From the NCBI RefSeq assembly GCF_009827595.1, contig NZ_WTYT01000005.1:1-64000 (forward strand): 64,000 bases of DNA. Direction: 5' to 3'. The position numbers and the translations under genes are program-made. Under the pieces are notes generated by a model. That model saw only the letters and a program-made list of their open reading frames with translations, searched no databases and was not told where the DNA came from. Positions 45,388 to 55,196 of this stretch are shown here, one piece after another. The stretch's first letter is position 1, and each line of letters begins with the position of its first letter. Origin of the DNA: Altericroceibacterium endophyticum (GTDB lineage Bacteria > Pseudomonadota > Alphaproteobacteria > Sphingomonadales > Sphingomonadaceae).

Positions 45388-46554
45388 CTAGGCGGTGATC
45401 AGGCTGGCGTCAGCGCCCTTCGCCAGATGGGCTTGCCGGATGATCTCGACATGGCGCATCCAGGTGAAATTCTCACACGCATGGTCATGTCCTGCCTTGG
45501 CCATCGACCGGCGATAGGATTCATCGACCAGCAGGCTTTCGATTGACTGGGTAAGCTGATCGTCATCACGGCCGTTCACGATCAGGCCGGAATGCCCATG
45601 TTCGACCAGTTCAACGGCGCCGCCTTCCTGCCCGACAATGACCGCGCTGCCGAACAGCATGGCATCGGCGATTGCGATACCAAAACCTTCAAAGTCGCGC
45701 CCACCGGCAATTTCCATCTGCGGATGAATGAAGATATCCGCCTCGGCATAGAGACGCCGCGCGGTCTCATCACTGACAAAGCCGACCAGATCAACCACAT
45801 CGGCCACATCAAGCTCGGCAATCATCCGCTTCAGCGTTTCATATTCGGGGCCCCGGCCCGCGATCACATAATGGAATGTGTATCCGGCATCTTTCAGGCG
45901 CCGCGCCGCGCGCACGCAGGCGGCGATATTCTTGCGCGGCTCCAGCCGGCAGAGCGAAAACAGCCTGGTCGGAGCATCGGTTATCTTGGCGGCAGCACAG
46001 ATGTTTCTCTCTGCTGCACCAATGCGCAGCCCCGTGCCATTATGCGCCACCACCGGCTTTCGCCCCTCGCCCAGCCGGGCGCACAATTTTCGCGCGCTAT
46101 AATTGCTGACCGTAACCACGCAGATCGCCTTGCGTGCAATCCGGTGCATCAGCGCGGTGAGCAGCTTACCGCCGCCCATGAATTCGCGTCCGTGAAATGT
46201 CACAAGATACGGCAGGTCGAGCAGCATCGGCACAACCGATGTGCGCCATGTCGTGCCATGCACAAAGCTGGGGGGCCCGTGTTCTTGCTTTGCCTTTTTC
46301 ACGGCCTTGAACAATCGCCAGAAAGTGGCCGCACCATTGCCCGGACCGACATCATGCAGCCAGACATCGCTGCATCGCACCTGACGCGGGCCCACACTCG
46401 TCTGTGTGAAGACGGTTACTCTGGCCCCGCGCTCTGCATAGGCATCGGCCACACCGGCAGCATAAGTCTGCATGCCGCCTTCATCCGGCCTGAAGCCTTT
46501 GGCCATGACCCATACGGAATGCCCCGTCAGAGTGCACAGGTCATTTTTCGGCAT
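45388..46554 (-). CDS. Family 4 glycosyltransferase (second cluster)
   Basis: A 388-residue retaining GT-B glycosyltransferase. The N-terminal domain opens with SVWVMAKGFRPDEGGMQTYAAGVA, where the GGMQ loop binds the acceptor side. The C-terminal donor domain has LFSLCRLEPRKNI, VIAGRGPEYETLKRMI, and the EX7E block FEGFGIAIADAMLFGSAVIVGQEGG. ATG 46554 is chosen; it overlaps the preceding gene by 14 bases, while a longer frame to 46590 overlaps more. It works with the neighbouring CDP-glycerol-type transferase on a surface glycan distinct from the main EPS. Confidence 0.88.
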   Translation of the reverse strand: MPKNDLCTLTGHSVWVMAKGFRPDEGGMQTYAAGVADAYAERGARVTVFTQTSVGPRQVRCSDVWLHDVGPGNGAATFWRLFKAVKKAKQEHGPPSFVHGTTWRTSVVPMLLDLPYLVTFHGREFMGGGKLLTALMHRIARKAICVVTVSNYSARKLCARLGEGRKPVVAHNGTGLRIGAAERNICAAAKITDAPTRLFSLCRLEPRKNIAACVRAARRLKDAGYTFHYVIAGRGPEYETLKRMIAELDVADVVDLVGFVSDETARRLYAEADIFIHPQMEIAGGRDFEGFGIAIADAMLFGSAVIVGQEGGAVELVEHGHSGLIVNGRDDDQLTQSIESLLVDESYRRSMAKAGHDHACENFTWMRHVEIIRQAHLAKGADASLITA

Positions 46555-47695
46555 TAAGATATGTCCATATTGCTTGGGCCGCCCGGACACCGGCCGGCTG
46601 CTGCGTCATCGAAAATGTATCGTCGCGCAGATCACGCTGTACGCCGCTATATTCGGGCCAACTTGCTACAGCATTAAGAAGCCCGGACAATATATCATCC
46701 TGCGCGCCAATCACGGGTCCTGAACGCCAGTGGCCGTAATCAGGATCACCCTGCCAGGGCACATCATGCGCATTGAGGTTGAGGCATGGCCGTGGATGCA
46801 GCAGGAATTCATAGATCTGGCTGCTGACATCGCCCACATAGATATCCGCCAGATTGGTATAGCTCATATCCGCGAGCGCCGGGCTGCCCGTGTCGAGCAG
46901 GACATTGGCCTGCGCCATGATGGCCGGATCAGGCTGCGGCACTCTGGCAAGGGCGGGCGGCGCAATCGTGAGCGTCCAGCGCCGCCGCATCAGCATGACA
47001 TGCGGTGCAAAGATCAGATTATAGCGCCCCGCCCCTGCAATCTGTTCAATCACCTGCTTGCCCATCAGATAATAGCTGGACAATTTGGGTGACGGATGCG
47101 GCGCATACAGCACGATCGGCCAATCATTGGCAAAGGGTGATGCGGGTTTGTTTTCGGCATAGAGATCGAATTTGGGATATCCGACCATGCGAATGCGCGC
47201 AGGGTCCACGCCGGCCTCCGTCAAGCGCCGGGCGATTTTCGGGCCGGACACCAGCGTCAGATCAAACAGGCGGCTTTGCGGATTGAAACCAATCGCGCGG
47301 TCCCCTGCCCCATGGCGCGTATGGATCAGCTTCACATCCTCCAGCCCGTAACGGGTTTTGAGCAGCAGCGATGTCTTTTCCGGCACCACCAGCGCATCAA
47401 ACCCACGAAAGAAATCCAGATTGTCTCGGTAAAGCAAGATCTTGCGCGCGGGAACCACTGATTGCAGGGTGCTTGAAATTATCTTTGAAGCGCGCCGCCG
47501 CAGCCCGATTTGCACGACGCGGAAACGGCTCCACATCGCTCCCGCTATCGCTCTGGCATGCGCCTCCAGCCGTGGATCCGAGAAGGCCAGCGTAACCTGC
47601 GCCCCTTCGATCTCGACCATACGCATTGCAATCGGCAGGCTGTGGGCCACCTGGTGCAATTGTTCATGGTTGAACAGAAAGCAGATTCGTCGCAT
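46541..47695 (-). CDS. CDP-glycerol-glycerophosphotransferase-like protein
   Basis: A 384-residue protein whose layout fits the CDP-glycerol:poly(glycerophosphate) transferase group. It has a Rossmann-like N-half (ICFLFNHEQLHQVAHSLPIAMRM), TRHGAGDRAIGF, GYPKFDLY, VLYAPHPSPKLSSYY, and the YTNLADIYVGDVSSQIYEFL block near residue 285-305 that corresponds to the catalytic ITDYSS(I/V)xFEF-type region. It may transfer glycerol phosphate or another CDP-activated polyol to a surface glycan. It diverges from the flippase at 47797, with an inverted repeat in between. Confidence 0.72.
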   Translation of the reverse strand: MRRICFLFNHEQLHQVAHSLPIAMRMVEIEGAQVTLAFSDPRLEAHARAIAGAMWSRFRVVQIGLRRRASKIISSTLQSVVPARKILLYRDNLDFFRGFDALVVPEKTSLLLKTRYGLEDVKLIHTRHGAGDRAIGFNPQSRLFDLTLVSGPKIARRLTEAGVDPARIRMVGYPKFDLYAENKPASPFANDWPIVLYAPHPSPKLSSYYLMGKQVIEQIAGAGRYNLIFAPHVMLMRRRWTLTIAPPALARVPQPDPAIMAQANVLLDTGSPALADMSYTNLADIYVGDVSSQIYEFLLHPRPCLNLNAHDVPWQGDPDYGHWRSGPVIGAQDDILSGLLNAVASWPEYSGVQRDLRDDTFSMTQQPAGVRAAQAIWTYLNAEK

Positions 47696-47745
47696 AGAGC
47701 GCGCCCTAGTGGATCCAGAGTGAAGTTGATACGCGTAAAGCGCGC

Positions 47746-47759
47746 TGCCACGTTTGGCA
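47746..47759. promoter_or_regulatory. Inverted repeat in the divergent promoter of the second glycan cluster
   Basis: TGCCA-CGTT-TGGCA, perfect five-base arms, sits in the 101-base gap between the divergent genes at 47695 and 47797. It is a candidate operator by position only. It is not the EPS dyad and no -24/-12 promoter is seen. Confidence 0.3.
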
Positions 47760-47796
47760 CTGCTATGTAAACCACATCAATTAACGCGGCAGACAA

Positions 47797-49161
47797 TTGG
47801 CTTTCACCTCTCGAGACAGATCCGCAAGCCCTACGCTTGACAGCCGATTGCGGAATATTCTGTCTAATCTGGGCTGGCTGGTGGGTGGCAAAGGCCTCGG
47901 CGCGGTGTGCAGCATCATCTATCTGGCGGTGCTGGCCCGGTCGCTGGGGATCAAGGATTTCGGACACTTCTCGCTGATTTTCGGTACGGGTCAGGCGCTG
48001 GTCGCACTGGCCGGGTTTCAGACCTGGCAAACCGTTGTCCGATATGGCGCAGGACCGATCCATGCCGGCGATCACGAATCCTTCGGGCGGCTGTCACTGA
48101 TGTGCGGGTTGATCGATGCGCTGGGCGCGGCCTCGGGCTGCGTTCTTGCCGCGATCATCTATTACGGTTTTGCCGATGAGCTGGGGCTCAATCCCGATTT
48201 TGTGAATATGACATTCGCCTTCAATTGCGCGCTGCTCTGGGCACGAACCACGGCGGCGGCAGGCATTTTGCGGGTGCTCGACCGGTTCGATATCTCTGTC
48301 TTTGTCGAAGCGATCGTGCCGATCAGCCGTTTGCTGGCAGCCTTTGCCATCTGGGCAACCGGCCCCAGCGTGCTGGCCTTTCTGATTGCCTGGGCGGCGA
48401 TCGATCTGATCACCAGCGCCATTTATTGGATCGCGGCCTGGCGGCTGGCCCCGGACGCGCTGCGGCTCAGCCATTTCGGTCAGTTTCGGAAGACCATCGA
48501 CACCTATCCCGGTATCTTGCGTTTTCTGGGCATTACCTATGCCGGGTCCAGCATGGATGCCTTGTTCAAGCAGGGGCCGCTGCTGGCAGTCGGTTTCTTC
48601 CTCAGCACCAGCGCTGCCGGCATTTATCGCCTGGCGGACCAGCTCGCACAGGGGCTGAGCAAGCTTTCCGCCCTGCTGGCGCGGGCCCTCTATTCTGAAA
48701 TCGCCAATGCCAATGTTGCGGAAACGCGCAAGCATTTCAAACGTCTCGTCGCGCGGGTCAGCATCATGGCCAGCCTTGGCGGATTGATCATTCTGCTGAT
48801 CGCGGCAATCGGCGGGCGGCAAATTCTCGACCTTATCGGCGGCGATGCCTTTTCCGCAGGCCATACGGTGCTGATACCGCTGGCTCTGGGCTGCTCGCTC
48901 GAACTGGCGAGTATCGCCTATGAGCCGGTCCTGCATGCCACGGGGCGTGCCATCCTGTCTCTGTTTTCACGCCTCTGCGCGATTGCCATCGGGATTACTG
49001 CCGGCTTCTTCCTGCTTCAATATGGCTCCCCGGGCATCGCCTGGTCGGTGGCGGTCGGCTATCTCGGCGGCTTTATCGTGATTACCGCCATCACATGGCG
49101 CGTATTGTCGGGCGATCATGTCGAAGATGGGGACAGCACGCCGCAGACCGACTCAATCTGA
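47797..49161 (+). CDS. Wzx-like polysaccharide flippase (second cluster)
   Basis: A 454-residue polytopic membrane protein of the oligosaccharide flippase family with about 12-14 helices (NLGWLVGGKGLGAVCSIIYLAVLARSLGIKDFG at the N-terminus, and a central segment YAGSSMDALFKQGPLLAVGFFLSTSAAGIYRLADQLAQGLSKL typical of the family). It would flip lipid-linked glycan units made by the divergent transferases. TTG 47797 is the only start ahead of the first helix, with weak support from an upstream GGCAGA. It differs in sequence from the flippase at 5672, so the two serve different glycans. Confidence 0.83.
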   Translation: MAFTSRDRSASPTLDSRLRNILSNLGWLVGGKGLGAVCSIIYLAVLARSLGIKDFGHFSLIFGTGQALVALAGFQTWQTVVRYGAGPIHAGDHESFGRLSLMCGLIDALGAASGCVLAAIIYYGFADELGLNPDFVNMTFAFNCALLWARTTAAAGILRVLDRFDISVFVEAIVPISRLLAAFAIWATGPSVLAFLIAWAAIDLITSAIYWIAAWRLAPDALRLSHFGQFRKTIDTYPGILRFLGITYAGSSMDALFKQGPLLAVGFFLSTSAAGIYRLADQLAQGLSKLSALLARALYSEIANANVAETRKHFKRLVARVSIMASLGGLIILLIAAIGGRQILDLIGGDAFSAGHTVLIPLALGCSLELASIAYEPVLHATGRAILSLFSRLCAIAIGITAGFFLLQYGSPGIAWSVAVGYLGGFIVITAITWRVLSGDHVEDGDSTPQTDSI

Positions 49162-49234
49162 GCGGCTTTGCGCTGGAGCGTGGTCAGCAGCTACGCTGAG
49201 ACGAAAATCGGATTAGCAGCCTGCCCGAGCGCGC

Positions 49235-51769
49235 TCAGCCATGGGCGTAAACTTTCGTCTCGCTGACAAAATCCCGGACCGATTGCGGTGCCAGGGGACG
49301 GCTGAAGAGATAGCCCTGCAAATGGGTGCATCCATATTCGGTCAGCAATCTGGCCTGTGCCTTCGTCTCGATCCCTTCTGCAACAATTGCCATGTCGAGC
49401 TTCTCCCCCAGACCCGCAACGGCCTGAACAATGGCCTGCGATGTCTTGGAGGTGGTGATCCGGTCGACAAAGGATTTGTCGAGCTTGACCTTATCGAAAG
49501 GGAAACGTTCAAAATAGCTGAGCGAGGAATAACCCACGCCAAAATCATCGATCAGGATCGCAATCCCCAGGCTGCGCAATTCCTCCAGCTGCCTGAATGT
49601 CCGGTCGACATCCTTGATCATCAGGCCCTCTGTTACTTCCAGCTGCAGACGCTGCGCCGGCAGGCCTGATTCCTTGAGCGCGCAGGCCACCGTATCCAGA
49701 AGATCGCCCGACTGGAACTGCAGCGGCGACAGATTGACTGCGACGGCGACATTCGCCGGCCAGTCGCATGCTTCCCGGCAGGCTCTGTGAAGCAATTGCT
49801 CACCCAGCTTGTTAATCAGACCGCATTCCTCTGCCAGATCGATAAAGCAATCAGGGGGGATCGGCCCGCGCACCGGATGGGACCAACGGGCCAGCGCTTC
49901 CACACTGGAAACACGCCCCTGATAGGTGGATATCACAGGTTGATAGGCCAGCTCGATCTGGTTGGCCTCGACGGCTTTGCGCAAAGCGTTTTCAAGCCTG
50001 CGCCGATCGCGCATTTCAGCATCCATTTTGGCATCGAACAGGCAAATGCCGCGATGGTCACGCTTGGCCCGGTATAGTGCCAGATCCACATTTTCACGAA
50101 GCCGTTCCGTAGTCGCACCATCCTGCGGATACAGGACGATACCCGCCGCCACGCCGATATAGACGGAAATGGACTCCACCTCGATCGGGCGCGAAATATT
50201 GGCGGCAATGGCGCGGCCCAGTCGCTCTCCACGTGCTCGCAGGTTTTGCCCGGTAAGGATGGCAACAAATTCATCGCCCCCCATCCGCGCGACATGTTCT
50301 TCGCTTCCGGTAAGCCGCTTCAGCCGCAGCCCGACTTCGCGCAACACCGCATCGCCTACACCATGACCAAACTGATCATTCACAGCCTTGAACCGCTCCA
50401 GATCAAGGCTGAGCATCGCGAAGGGTTCGCCCTTCTCGACCAGAGAATGCAACAATTCGCTGAAAGACGCGCGGTTCAGCAGCCCTGTCAGCATGTCATA
50501 GCGGGCAAGCCGGAAAACATCTGCCTGCGCCTGACGTGTGACAGTCATATTTTCGGTGAGACCCAGAACATACTGGCGTTCATCCTCGCCATCAATGATC
50601 ACCCGCGTCGTTCTGAGCTGCGTGCGATCACCAGCTTGATTGGTGAAGTCGCTTTCGTAAACAAGCGGCTCATCCTGCTCCGACGCGGCTTGATCAAGCG
50701 CCTGAAATCCCTCCGCCAGACCGGGGAACAAGTCATGATCCGTTTTGCCGACAATTTCCTCTTCGGGCAGGCCGATCAGTTGCTGCCCCATGTCATTGAT
50801 GAAGACGTATTTACCGCTTTCCAGATCTTTGACGAACAGCATGCCGGGTAGGTTGGACACCACCGCATCCAGAAATTGCTGCGCGCTCTGGCGGTCTTTC
50901 TCCAGTTCGGTACGATCGGAAATATCGCGCATGATCGCTGCCAGACCGCGCTCACTTTCAGATATGCGCCATTCCGCCAGCGACACTTCCATCGGGAATG
51001 TACAGCCATCAGCCCTGTATCCGGTAAATTGATGGACCTGCCCCAATAAGGGGTTCTCCGGGTCGGACGCTATTTCTTCCAGAATATCTTTGACGCTGGG
51101 GCGAATGTCAGGAGGCGTCAGCATTTTCATACACTGGCCCAGTGCCTCATCGACCGAATGGCCGAACATCTCCGATGCAGCCTGATTCCAATAGACGATA
51201 AACCCATTGCTATCCGCCGCCATCACAGCGTCAGGGGTGGTTTCCACCAGCTTCGCGGCAATTTCGTTCAGATGGCGGCTGCTGCGTGCCTGTATCCGCT
51301 CGGCCGCGACATCGGCCAGATCGCGCAGCAGCGAAACCTGTTCGTCCGTAATGGCATCGCGGGGATGCGGGTCGAAGACGCACAGGGTCCCGACACATTC
51401 GCCACTGTCGAGATACAGAGGCGCACCGGCATAAAAGCGGATGCCATTTTCACACGTAACCAGCGGATTATCTTTGAATTTGGGGTCTGCCTGCGCATCC
51501 AGCACGACAAACACCTCCCGCGCGGCCATCGTATGATCGCAAAAGGCAACATCGCGCGGTGTCTCGCTAAAATCGATACCGATCCGTGCCTTGAACCACT
51601 GCCGGTGTCCATCGATCAAACTCACCGCGGCGCTTTGCACGCCCAAGGCAGCCCCCACCAGACGCGCCAGCCCGTCAAATTGCTCTTCGGGCGGCGTGTC
51701 CATGACCCCAAGGTCGAGCAGCGCCTTAAGACGCTGTTTTTCGTCAAAATTGATTCCTGCACCACGCAT
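49235..51769 (-). CDS. GAF-PAS-PAS-GGDEF-EAL cyclic-di-GMP enzyme
   Basis: An 844-residue cytoplasmic signalling protein that may both make and break cyclic di-GMP. GAF at about 25-165 (the CDHTM...VLDAQADPKFKDNPLV pattern). PAS at about 170-290 and again at 300-420 (PGMLFVKDLESGKYVFINDMGQQLIG). GGDEF domain with an intact MGGDEF near residue 495-500. EAL domain with Glu 624 in EALARW and later catalytic motifs (VNLSPLQF, EVTEGLMI, IDDFGVGYSS, VKLDKSFV, VAEGIE) all intact. ATG 51769 is preferred over a TTG at 51778. It lies beside the second glycan cluster, and cyclic di-GMP commonly controls EPS and biofilm, but no direct link is visible. Confidence 0.93.
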   Translation of the reverse strand: MRGAGINFDEKQRLKALLDLGVMDTPPEEQFDGLARLVGAALGVQSAAVSLIDGHRQWFKARIGIDFSETPRDVAFCDHTMAAREVFVVLDAQADPKFKDNPLVTCENGIRFYAGAPLYLDSGECVGTLCVFDPHPRDAITDEQVSLLRDLADVAAERIQARSSRHLNEIAAKLVETTPDAVMAADSNGFIVYWNQAASEMFGHSVDEALGQCMKMLTPPDIRPSVKDILEEIASDPENPLLGQVHQFTGYRADGCTFPMEVSLAEWRISESERGLAAIMRDISDRTELEKDRQSAQQFLDAVVSNLPGMLFVKDLESGKYVFINDMGQQLIGLPEEEIVGKTDHDLFPGLAEGFQALDQAASEQDEPLVYESDFTNQAGDRTQLRTTRVIIDGEDERQYVLGLTENMTVTRQAQADVFRLARYDMLTGLLNRASFSELLHSLVEKGEPFAMLSLDLERFKAVNDQFGHGVGDAVLREVGLRLKRLTGSEEHVARMGGDEFVAILTGQNLRARGERLGRAIAANISRPIEVESISVYIGVAAGIVLYPQDGATTERLRENVDLALYRAKRDHRGICLFDAKMDAEMRDRRRLENALRKAVEANQIELAYQPVISTYQGRVSSVEALARWSHPVRGPIPPDCFIDLAEECGLINKLGEQLLHRACREACDWPANVAVAVNLSPLQFQSGDLLDTVACALKESGLPAQRLQLEVTEGLMIKDVDRTFRQLEELRSLGIAILIDDFGVGYSSLSYFERFPFDKVKLDKSFVDRITTSKTSQAIVQAVAGLGEKLDMAIVAEGIETKAQARLLTEYGCTHLQGYLFSRPLAPQSVRDFVSETKVYAHG

Positions 51770-51830
51770 ATCTACCAAATACGCCAGACGCCTTTTCAGA
51801 TCGTTAACAATGGAGCGCTAAATAACGGTT

Positions 51831-52127
51831 TTGCGAGGAACGCTTTTCACGAACAGCCAGGCATCTTTGCTAAGCGGCGTGGGAAAATTCCAACAGTTTC
51901 AACTGCCTCCACTGCCAGCAGTTTCCAGACACAAGCCAGACGTTCTGCAGCTTGAACATGTGCATCTCTCAGCATCGGCATCGGCAGATCTTCAAGAATG
52001 GCTGACGGAACTGGGCTATGCGCTTGTCTATGACCGTCACGATCTTCTGGCCATCAACCAGGAGAGTTTTGATCCGTCACTTATCGTGTTCTTTCAGGAT
52101 ATCGTTTCGGCGGCTCGCGCCAATTAG
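51831..52127 (+). pseudogene. Possible C-terminal remnant of an FkbM-type methyltransferase
   Basis: The plus frame ends with DVLQLEHVHLSAS, LTELGYALVYDRHDLLAIN, a pattern like the last strands of FkbM-family methyltransferases. It starts only with a TTG at 51831, and the first 30 residues look random. No N-terminal SAM-binding half is found upstream. It is either a decayed fragment or a chance frame. Confidence 0.3.
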
Positions 52128-52172
52128 CGCCATCCCAGCACAGTTTCATGTGACGGCGCGATTGACTGGTCA

Positions 52173-52219
52173 CAAAAATGGCGCCGGTGGTGAGAGGTAA
52201 TCCTCTCGCCGCCGGCGCC
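52173..52219 (-). terminator. Strong terminator of the aldehyde dehydrogenase gene
   Basis: A stem of about 18 pairs (arms 52180-52197 and 52202-52219, with two G-U pairs and a TAAT loop on the plus strand) is followed, reading leftward, by ATTTTTGTG. Orientation fits the minus-strand gene ending at 52281. Confidence 0.9.
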
Positions 52220-52280
52220 AGCAATTCATCCGGGTGTCTTAGCCCGGCATTTTTTCAGCACAGTGTATCGGCGCTGCCGA

Positions 52281-53789
52281 TCAATGACCGCCATCATTGG
52301 CGAAGGTCATCGTATGCGCTTCGGTGAAGGCCATCAGCCCGGTCACGCCCAGCTCACGCCCGACGCCGCTCATGCGGAAGCCGCCGAAGGGGGTGCGGTC
52401 ATCCTGCGTCACGGCATTGGCATTGTTGATCCAGGTCGTGCCCGTGCGCAGACGGCGGCCAATGTCCGCCGCACGATCGAGATCGGCACTCCAGACGGAG
52501 GAGCACAGACCAGACCAGTGATTGTTCACGCTGGTGATCAGCGGTTCGACATCATCGAACGGAATGATCGGCAGGATCGGGCCGAACTGTTCCTGCTCCA
52601 CCACGCCGATCGACGGGTCGGGGTTCAGCACCAGAGAGGGTTTCAGGAAGTGGCCATTGCCCTGCTCTGCTTCGTCGGTCATCGTGCCGAATTCGCGGAC
52701 TTCCGCGCCCGATGCTTCGGCTTCCTTGCGCAGTTTCACGACGAAATCGCGCTGTGCGGCACTGTTGAGCGGGCCCATGGACACATCTGCATCCAGCCCG
52801 TGGCCGATACGGTAATCCTTCAGCATGGCCGACAGGCCGTCCACCACTTCATCATAGCGCGAACGATGCACATAGAGCCGCTTCATCGCCATGCAGACCT
52901 GACCCGTCGTCAGGAAACCGGCTGCTTTCAGACGGCCAAAAGCGGTGTCGTTCAATTCGACATCATCCAGCAGGATCGCGGGATCATTGCCGCCCAGTTC
53001 CAGCGTCAGGCGGGCGAGATTGCCGGCGCATTCTTTCTGGATCGCCTGCCCGCCGCCCGTGCTGCCGGTGAAGACGACCTTGCGCACGCGGTGATCGACC
53101 AGCAGCGGGCGAACCGCTTCATTCGAACCGCTGACGATGTTGAGAACACCCGCCGGCAGACGTGCGGCCAGCTTCATCAGGGTCAGCGTGGTGGCGATCG
53201 GCGTCGTTGGCGGCGGCTTCACGGTCACGGTGTTGCCCGCCACAAGCGCATAAGGCAGGCTGGCGGCCAGAATGGCGAGTGGCCAGTTAAACGGCACTAT
53301 GATCGAAATGACGCCCATCGGCATCCGGCTCACTTCGGATGTGTAAGGGATCGGTGCGCGTGACAGACCTTCACCCGATTCAGCCGAGAAATGGGTAATC
53401 TTGTCCATTTCCGCTGCGAGCTCGGCGGCGAGACGGCAGCGCCCTTCGAACACATGCATTTCGATGCCCGCTTCCATGCGGACCTTGCCATTTTCACGCA
53501 CGAGCAGTTCGGTGCGCTCTTCCAGACCATCGGCCAGTGCGGACAAAGCATCGGTGAGCATGGCGGCCCGCTTTTCCGCAGCCATGGCGCTCCATTCGGG
53601 AAAGGCGCGATCGGCGGCAGCCACGGCATCCAGCGCGTCCTGCTCTGACGCAGACGCGGCGGTTCCGATAAGTTCATCAGGATTTGCCGGATCGAAAACT
53701 TTGAACGTGTCCGATGTGAGCCGCTGCTCACCTCCGATGAACAGAGGCAGGGTGTCCTGCAGGGTGGGACGTTGCGATGGGGACGACAT
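52281..53789 (-). CDS. NAD(P)-dependent aldehyde dehydrogenase
   Basis: A 502-residue ALDH-superfamily enzyme oxidising an aldehyde to an acid. Conserved parts: the VPFNWPLAILAASLPYALVAGNTVTVKPPPTTP cofactor strand, GSTGGG, catalytic glutamate in LELGGNDPAI, catalytic cysteine in TTGQVCMAMKR, EQFGPILPII, and the late PFGGFRMSGVGRELG. It resembles the broad aromatic/aliphatic semialdehyde group, so substrate is not fixed. ATG 53789 has GGAG ten bases upstream. It diverges from the acyl-CoA dehydrogenase gene; the two may be a catabolic pair. Confidence 0.93.
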   Translation of the reverse strand: MSSPSQRPTLQDTLPLFIGGEQRLTSDTFKVFDPANPDELIGTAASASEQDALDAVAAADRAFPEWSAMAAEKRAAMLTDALSALADGLEERTELLVRENGKVRMEAGIEMHVFEGRCRLAAELAAEMDKITHFSAESGEGLSRAPIPYTSEVSRMPMGVISIIVPFNWPLAILAASLPYALVAGNTVTVKPPPTTPIATTLTLMKLAARLPAGVLNIVSGSNEAVRPLLVDHRVRKVVFTGSTGGGQAIQKECAGNLARLTLELGGNDPAILLDDVELNDTAFGRLKAAGFLTTGQVCMAMKRLYVHRSRYDEVVDGLSAMLKDYRIGHGLDADVSMGPLNSAAQRDFVVKLRKEAEASGAEVREFGTMTDEAEQGNGHFLKPSLVLNPDPSIGVVEQEQFGPILPIIPFDDVEPLITSVNNHWSGLCSSVWSADLDRAADIGRRLRTGTTWINNANAVTQDDRTPFGGFRMSGVGRELGVTGLMAFTEAHTMTFANDGGH

Positions 53790-54020
53790 GAATTGCTCCA
53801 ATGGTGGTCAGTTATGGCTTCAGTAAGAGAGAATGCAGGGCAATTGCAATCGCTCCCGCCATCCGGTCACGATCGTTACTATTTTCACGCCTCTATGCGC
53901 GCTGACACTTCGCAAATACAGCGCACCGTGCTGTAAGAGGCACGATATAAGGATCAGATCATTCACCCCGGACGTCGATCACGCCGCCCGGACGCAACCT
54001 TGCGCAAGGATGCTCATTTC

Positions 54021-55196
54021 ATGGCCAAGCCGACATTTACCTGGGACGACCCACTCCATTTCGACCAGCAGCTGTCAGATGAAGAACGGATGGTGCGCGA
54101 TACCGCCCGTTCCTATGCGCAGAAACAGCTCGCCCCGCGAATCCTAGAGGCCAATCGGGAGGGAACTTTCGACCGGGCGATCATGCGCGAAATGGGCGAG
54201 CTGGGCCTGCTGGGCGTTACCATTCCGTCTGAGTTCGGCGGTCTGGACGCGGGCCACGTGGTCTATGGCCTGATCGCGCATGAAGTGGAGGCGGTGGATT
54301 CGGGCTATCGTTCGGCGCTCAGCGTGCAATCCTCGCTCGTGATGCACCCGATCAACGCCTATGGCTCTCAGGAACAGAAGGAACGCTGGCTGCCTTCGCT
54401 GGCGCGCGGCGAAATGGTGGGCTGTTTCGGCCTGACAGAGCCGGATCATGGCTCCGATCCGGGCAATATGGCCTCCCGCGCCGAAGAGGTCGCGGGCGGA
54501 TATCGCCTGAATGGCACCAAGACCTGGATCACCAATGCACCCATTGCCGATATAGCGGTGGTATGGGCCAAGCTCGACGGCGTGATCCGCGGCTTCGTAC
54601 TGGAACGCGGGATGGACGGATTTTCCACGCCCGAAATACATGGCAAATTGTCTTTGCGGGCCTCCTCTACGGGGGAGATCGTGATGGAAGATGTCATCGT
54701 GCCGCAGAACAATCTGCTGCCGCATGCAGCCGGTCTGGGCGGCCCCTTCGGCTGTCTGAACAAGGCGCGTTTCGGGATCGCCTGGGGCGCATTGGGCGCT
54801 GCGCGTGATTGCTGGCATCGCAGCCGTACCTACGTGCTGGAGCGCAAGCAATTTGGCCGTCCGCTGGCCGCCAACCAGCTCATTCAGCGCAAACTGGTGG
54901 AGATGCAGGTGGAGATCACGCTGGGCCTGCAGGCCTGCCTGCGCGCCGGGCAAATGCTGGACGATGGCGATTGCGCGCCCGAAGTGATTTCGATGATCAA
55001 GCGCAACAGCGCGGGCAAGGCGCTGGATATAGCGCGCGCCGCGCGTGACATGCATGGCGGCAATGGCATTTCCGATGAATTCCACATCATGCGCCATATG
55101 TGCAATCTGGAAGCGGTAAACACCTATGAAGGGACGCATGATATTCACGCGCTCATTCTGGGCCGCGCGCAGACAGGCATTCCGGCCTTCACCTGA
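54021..55196 (+). CDS. gcdH: Glutaryl-CoA dehydrogenase-like acyl-CoA dehydrogenase
   Basis: A 391-residue FAD enzyme. The best fit is glutaryl-CoA dehydrogenase (glutaryl-CoA to crotonyl-CoA + CO2, lysine/tryptophan breakdown). Seen are [14 protein letters not shown] and [19 protein letters not shown] (FAD/substrate site), the [22 protein letters not shown] helix, and the C-terminal [27 protein letters not shown] with catalytic Glu 370, a signature of this subfamily. ATG 54021 matches the family N-terminus; the frame is open to 54000. The electron acceptor would be ETF. Confidence 0.93.
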   Translation: MAKPTFTWDDPLHFDQQLSDEERMVRDTARSYAQKQLAPRILEANREGTFDRAIMREMGELGLLGVTIPSEFGGLDAGHVVYGLIAHEVEAVDSGYRSALSVQSSLVMHPINAYGSQEQKERWLPSLARGEMVGCFGLTEPDHGSDPGNMASRAEEVAGGYRLNGTKTWITNAPIADIAVVWAKLDGVIRGFVLERGMDGFSTPEIHGKLSLRASSTGEIVMEDVIVPQNNLLPHAAGLGGPFGCLNKARFGIAWGALGAARDCWHRSRTYVLERKQFGRPLAANQLIQRKLVEMQVEITLGLQACLRAGQMLDDGDCAPEVISMIKRNSAGKALDIARAARDMHGGNGISDEFHIMRHMCNLEAVNTYEGTHDIHALILGRAQTGIPAFT

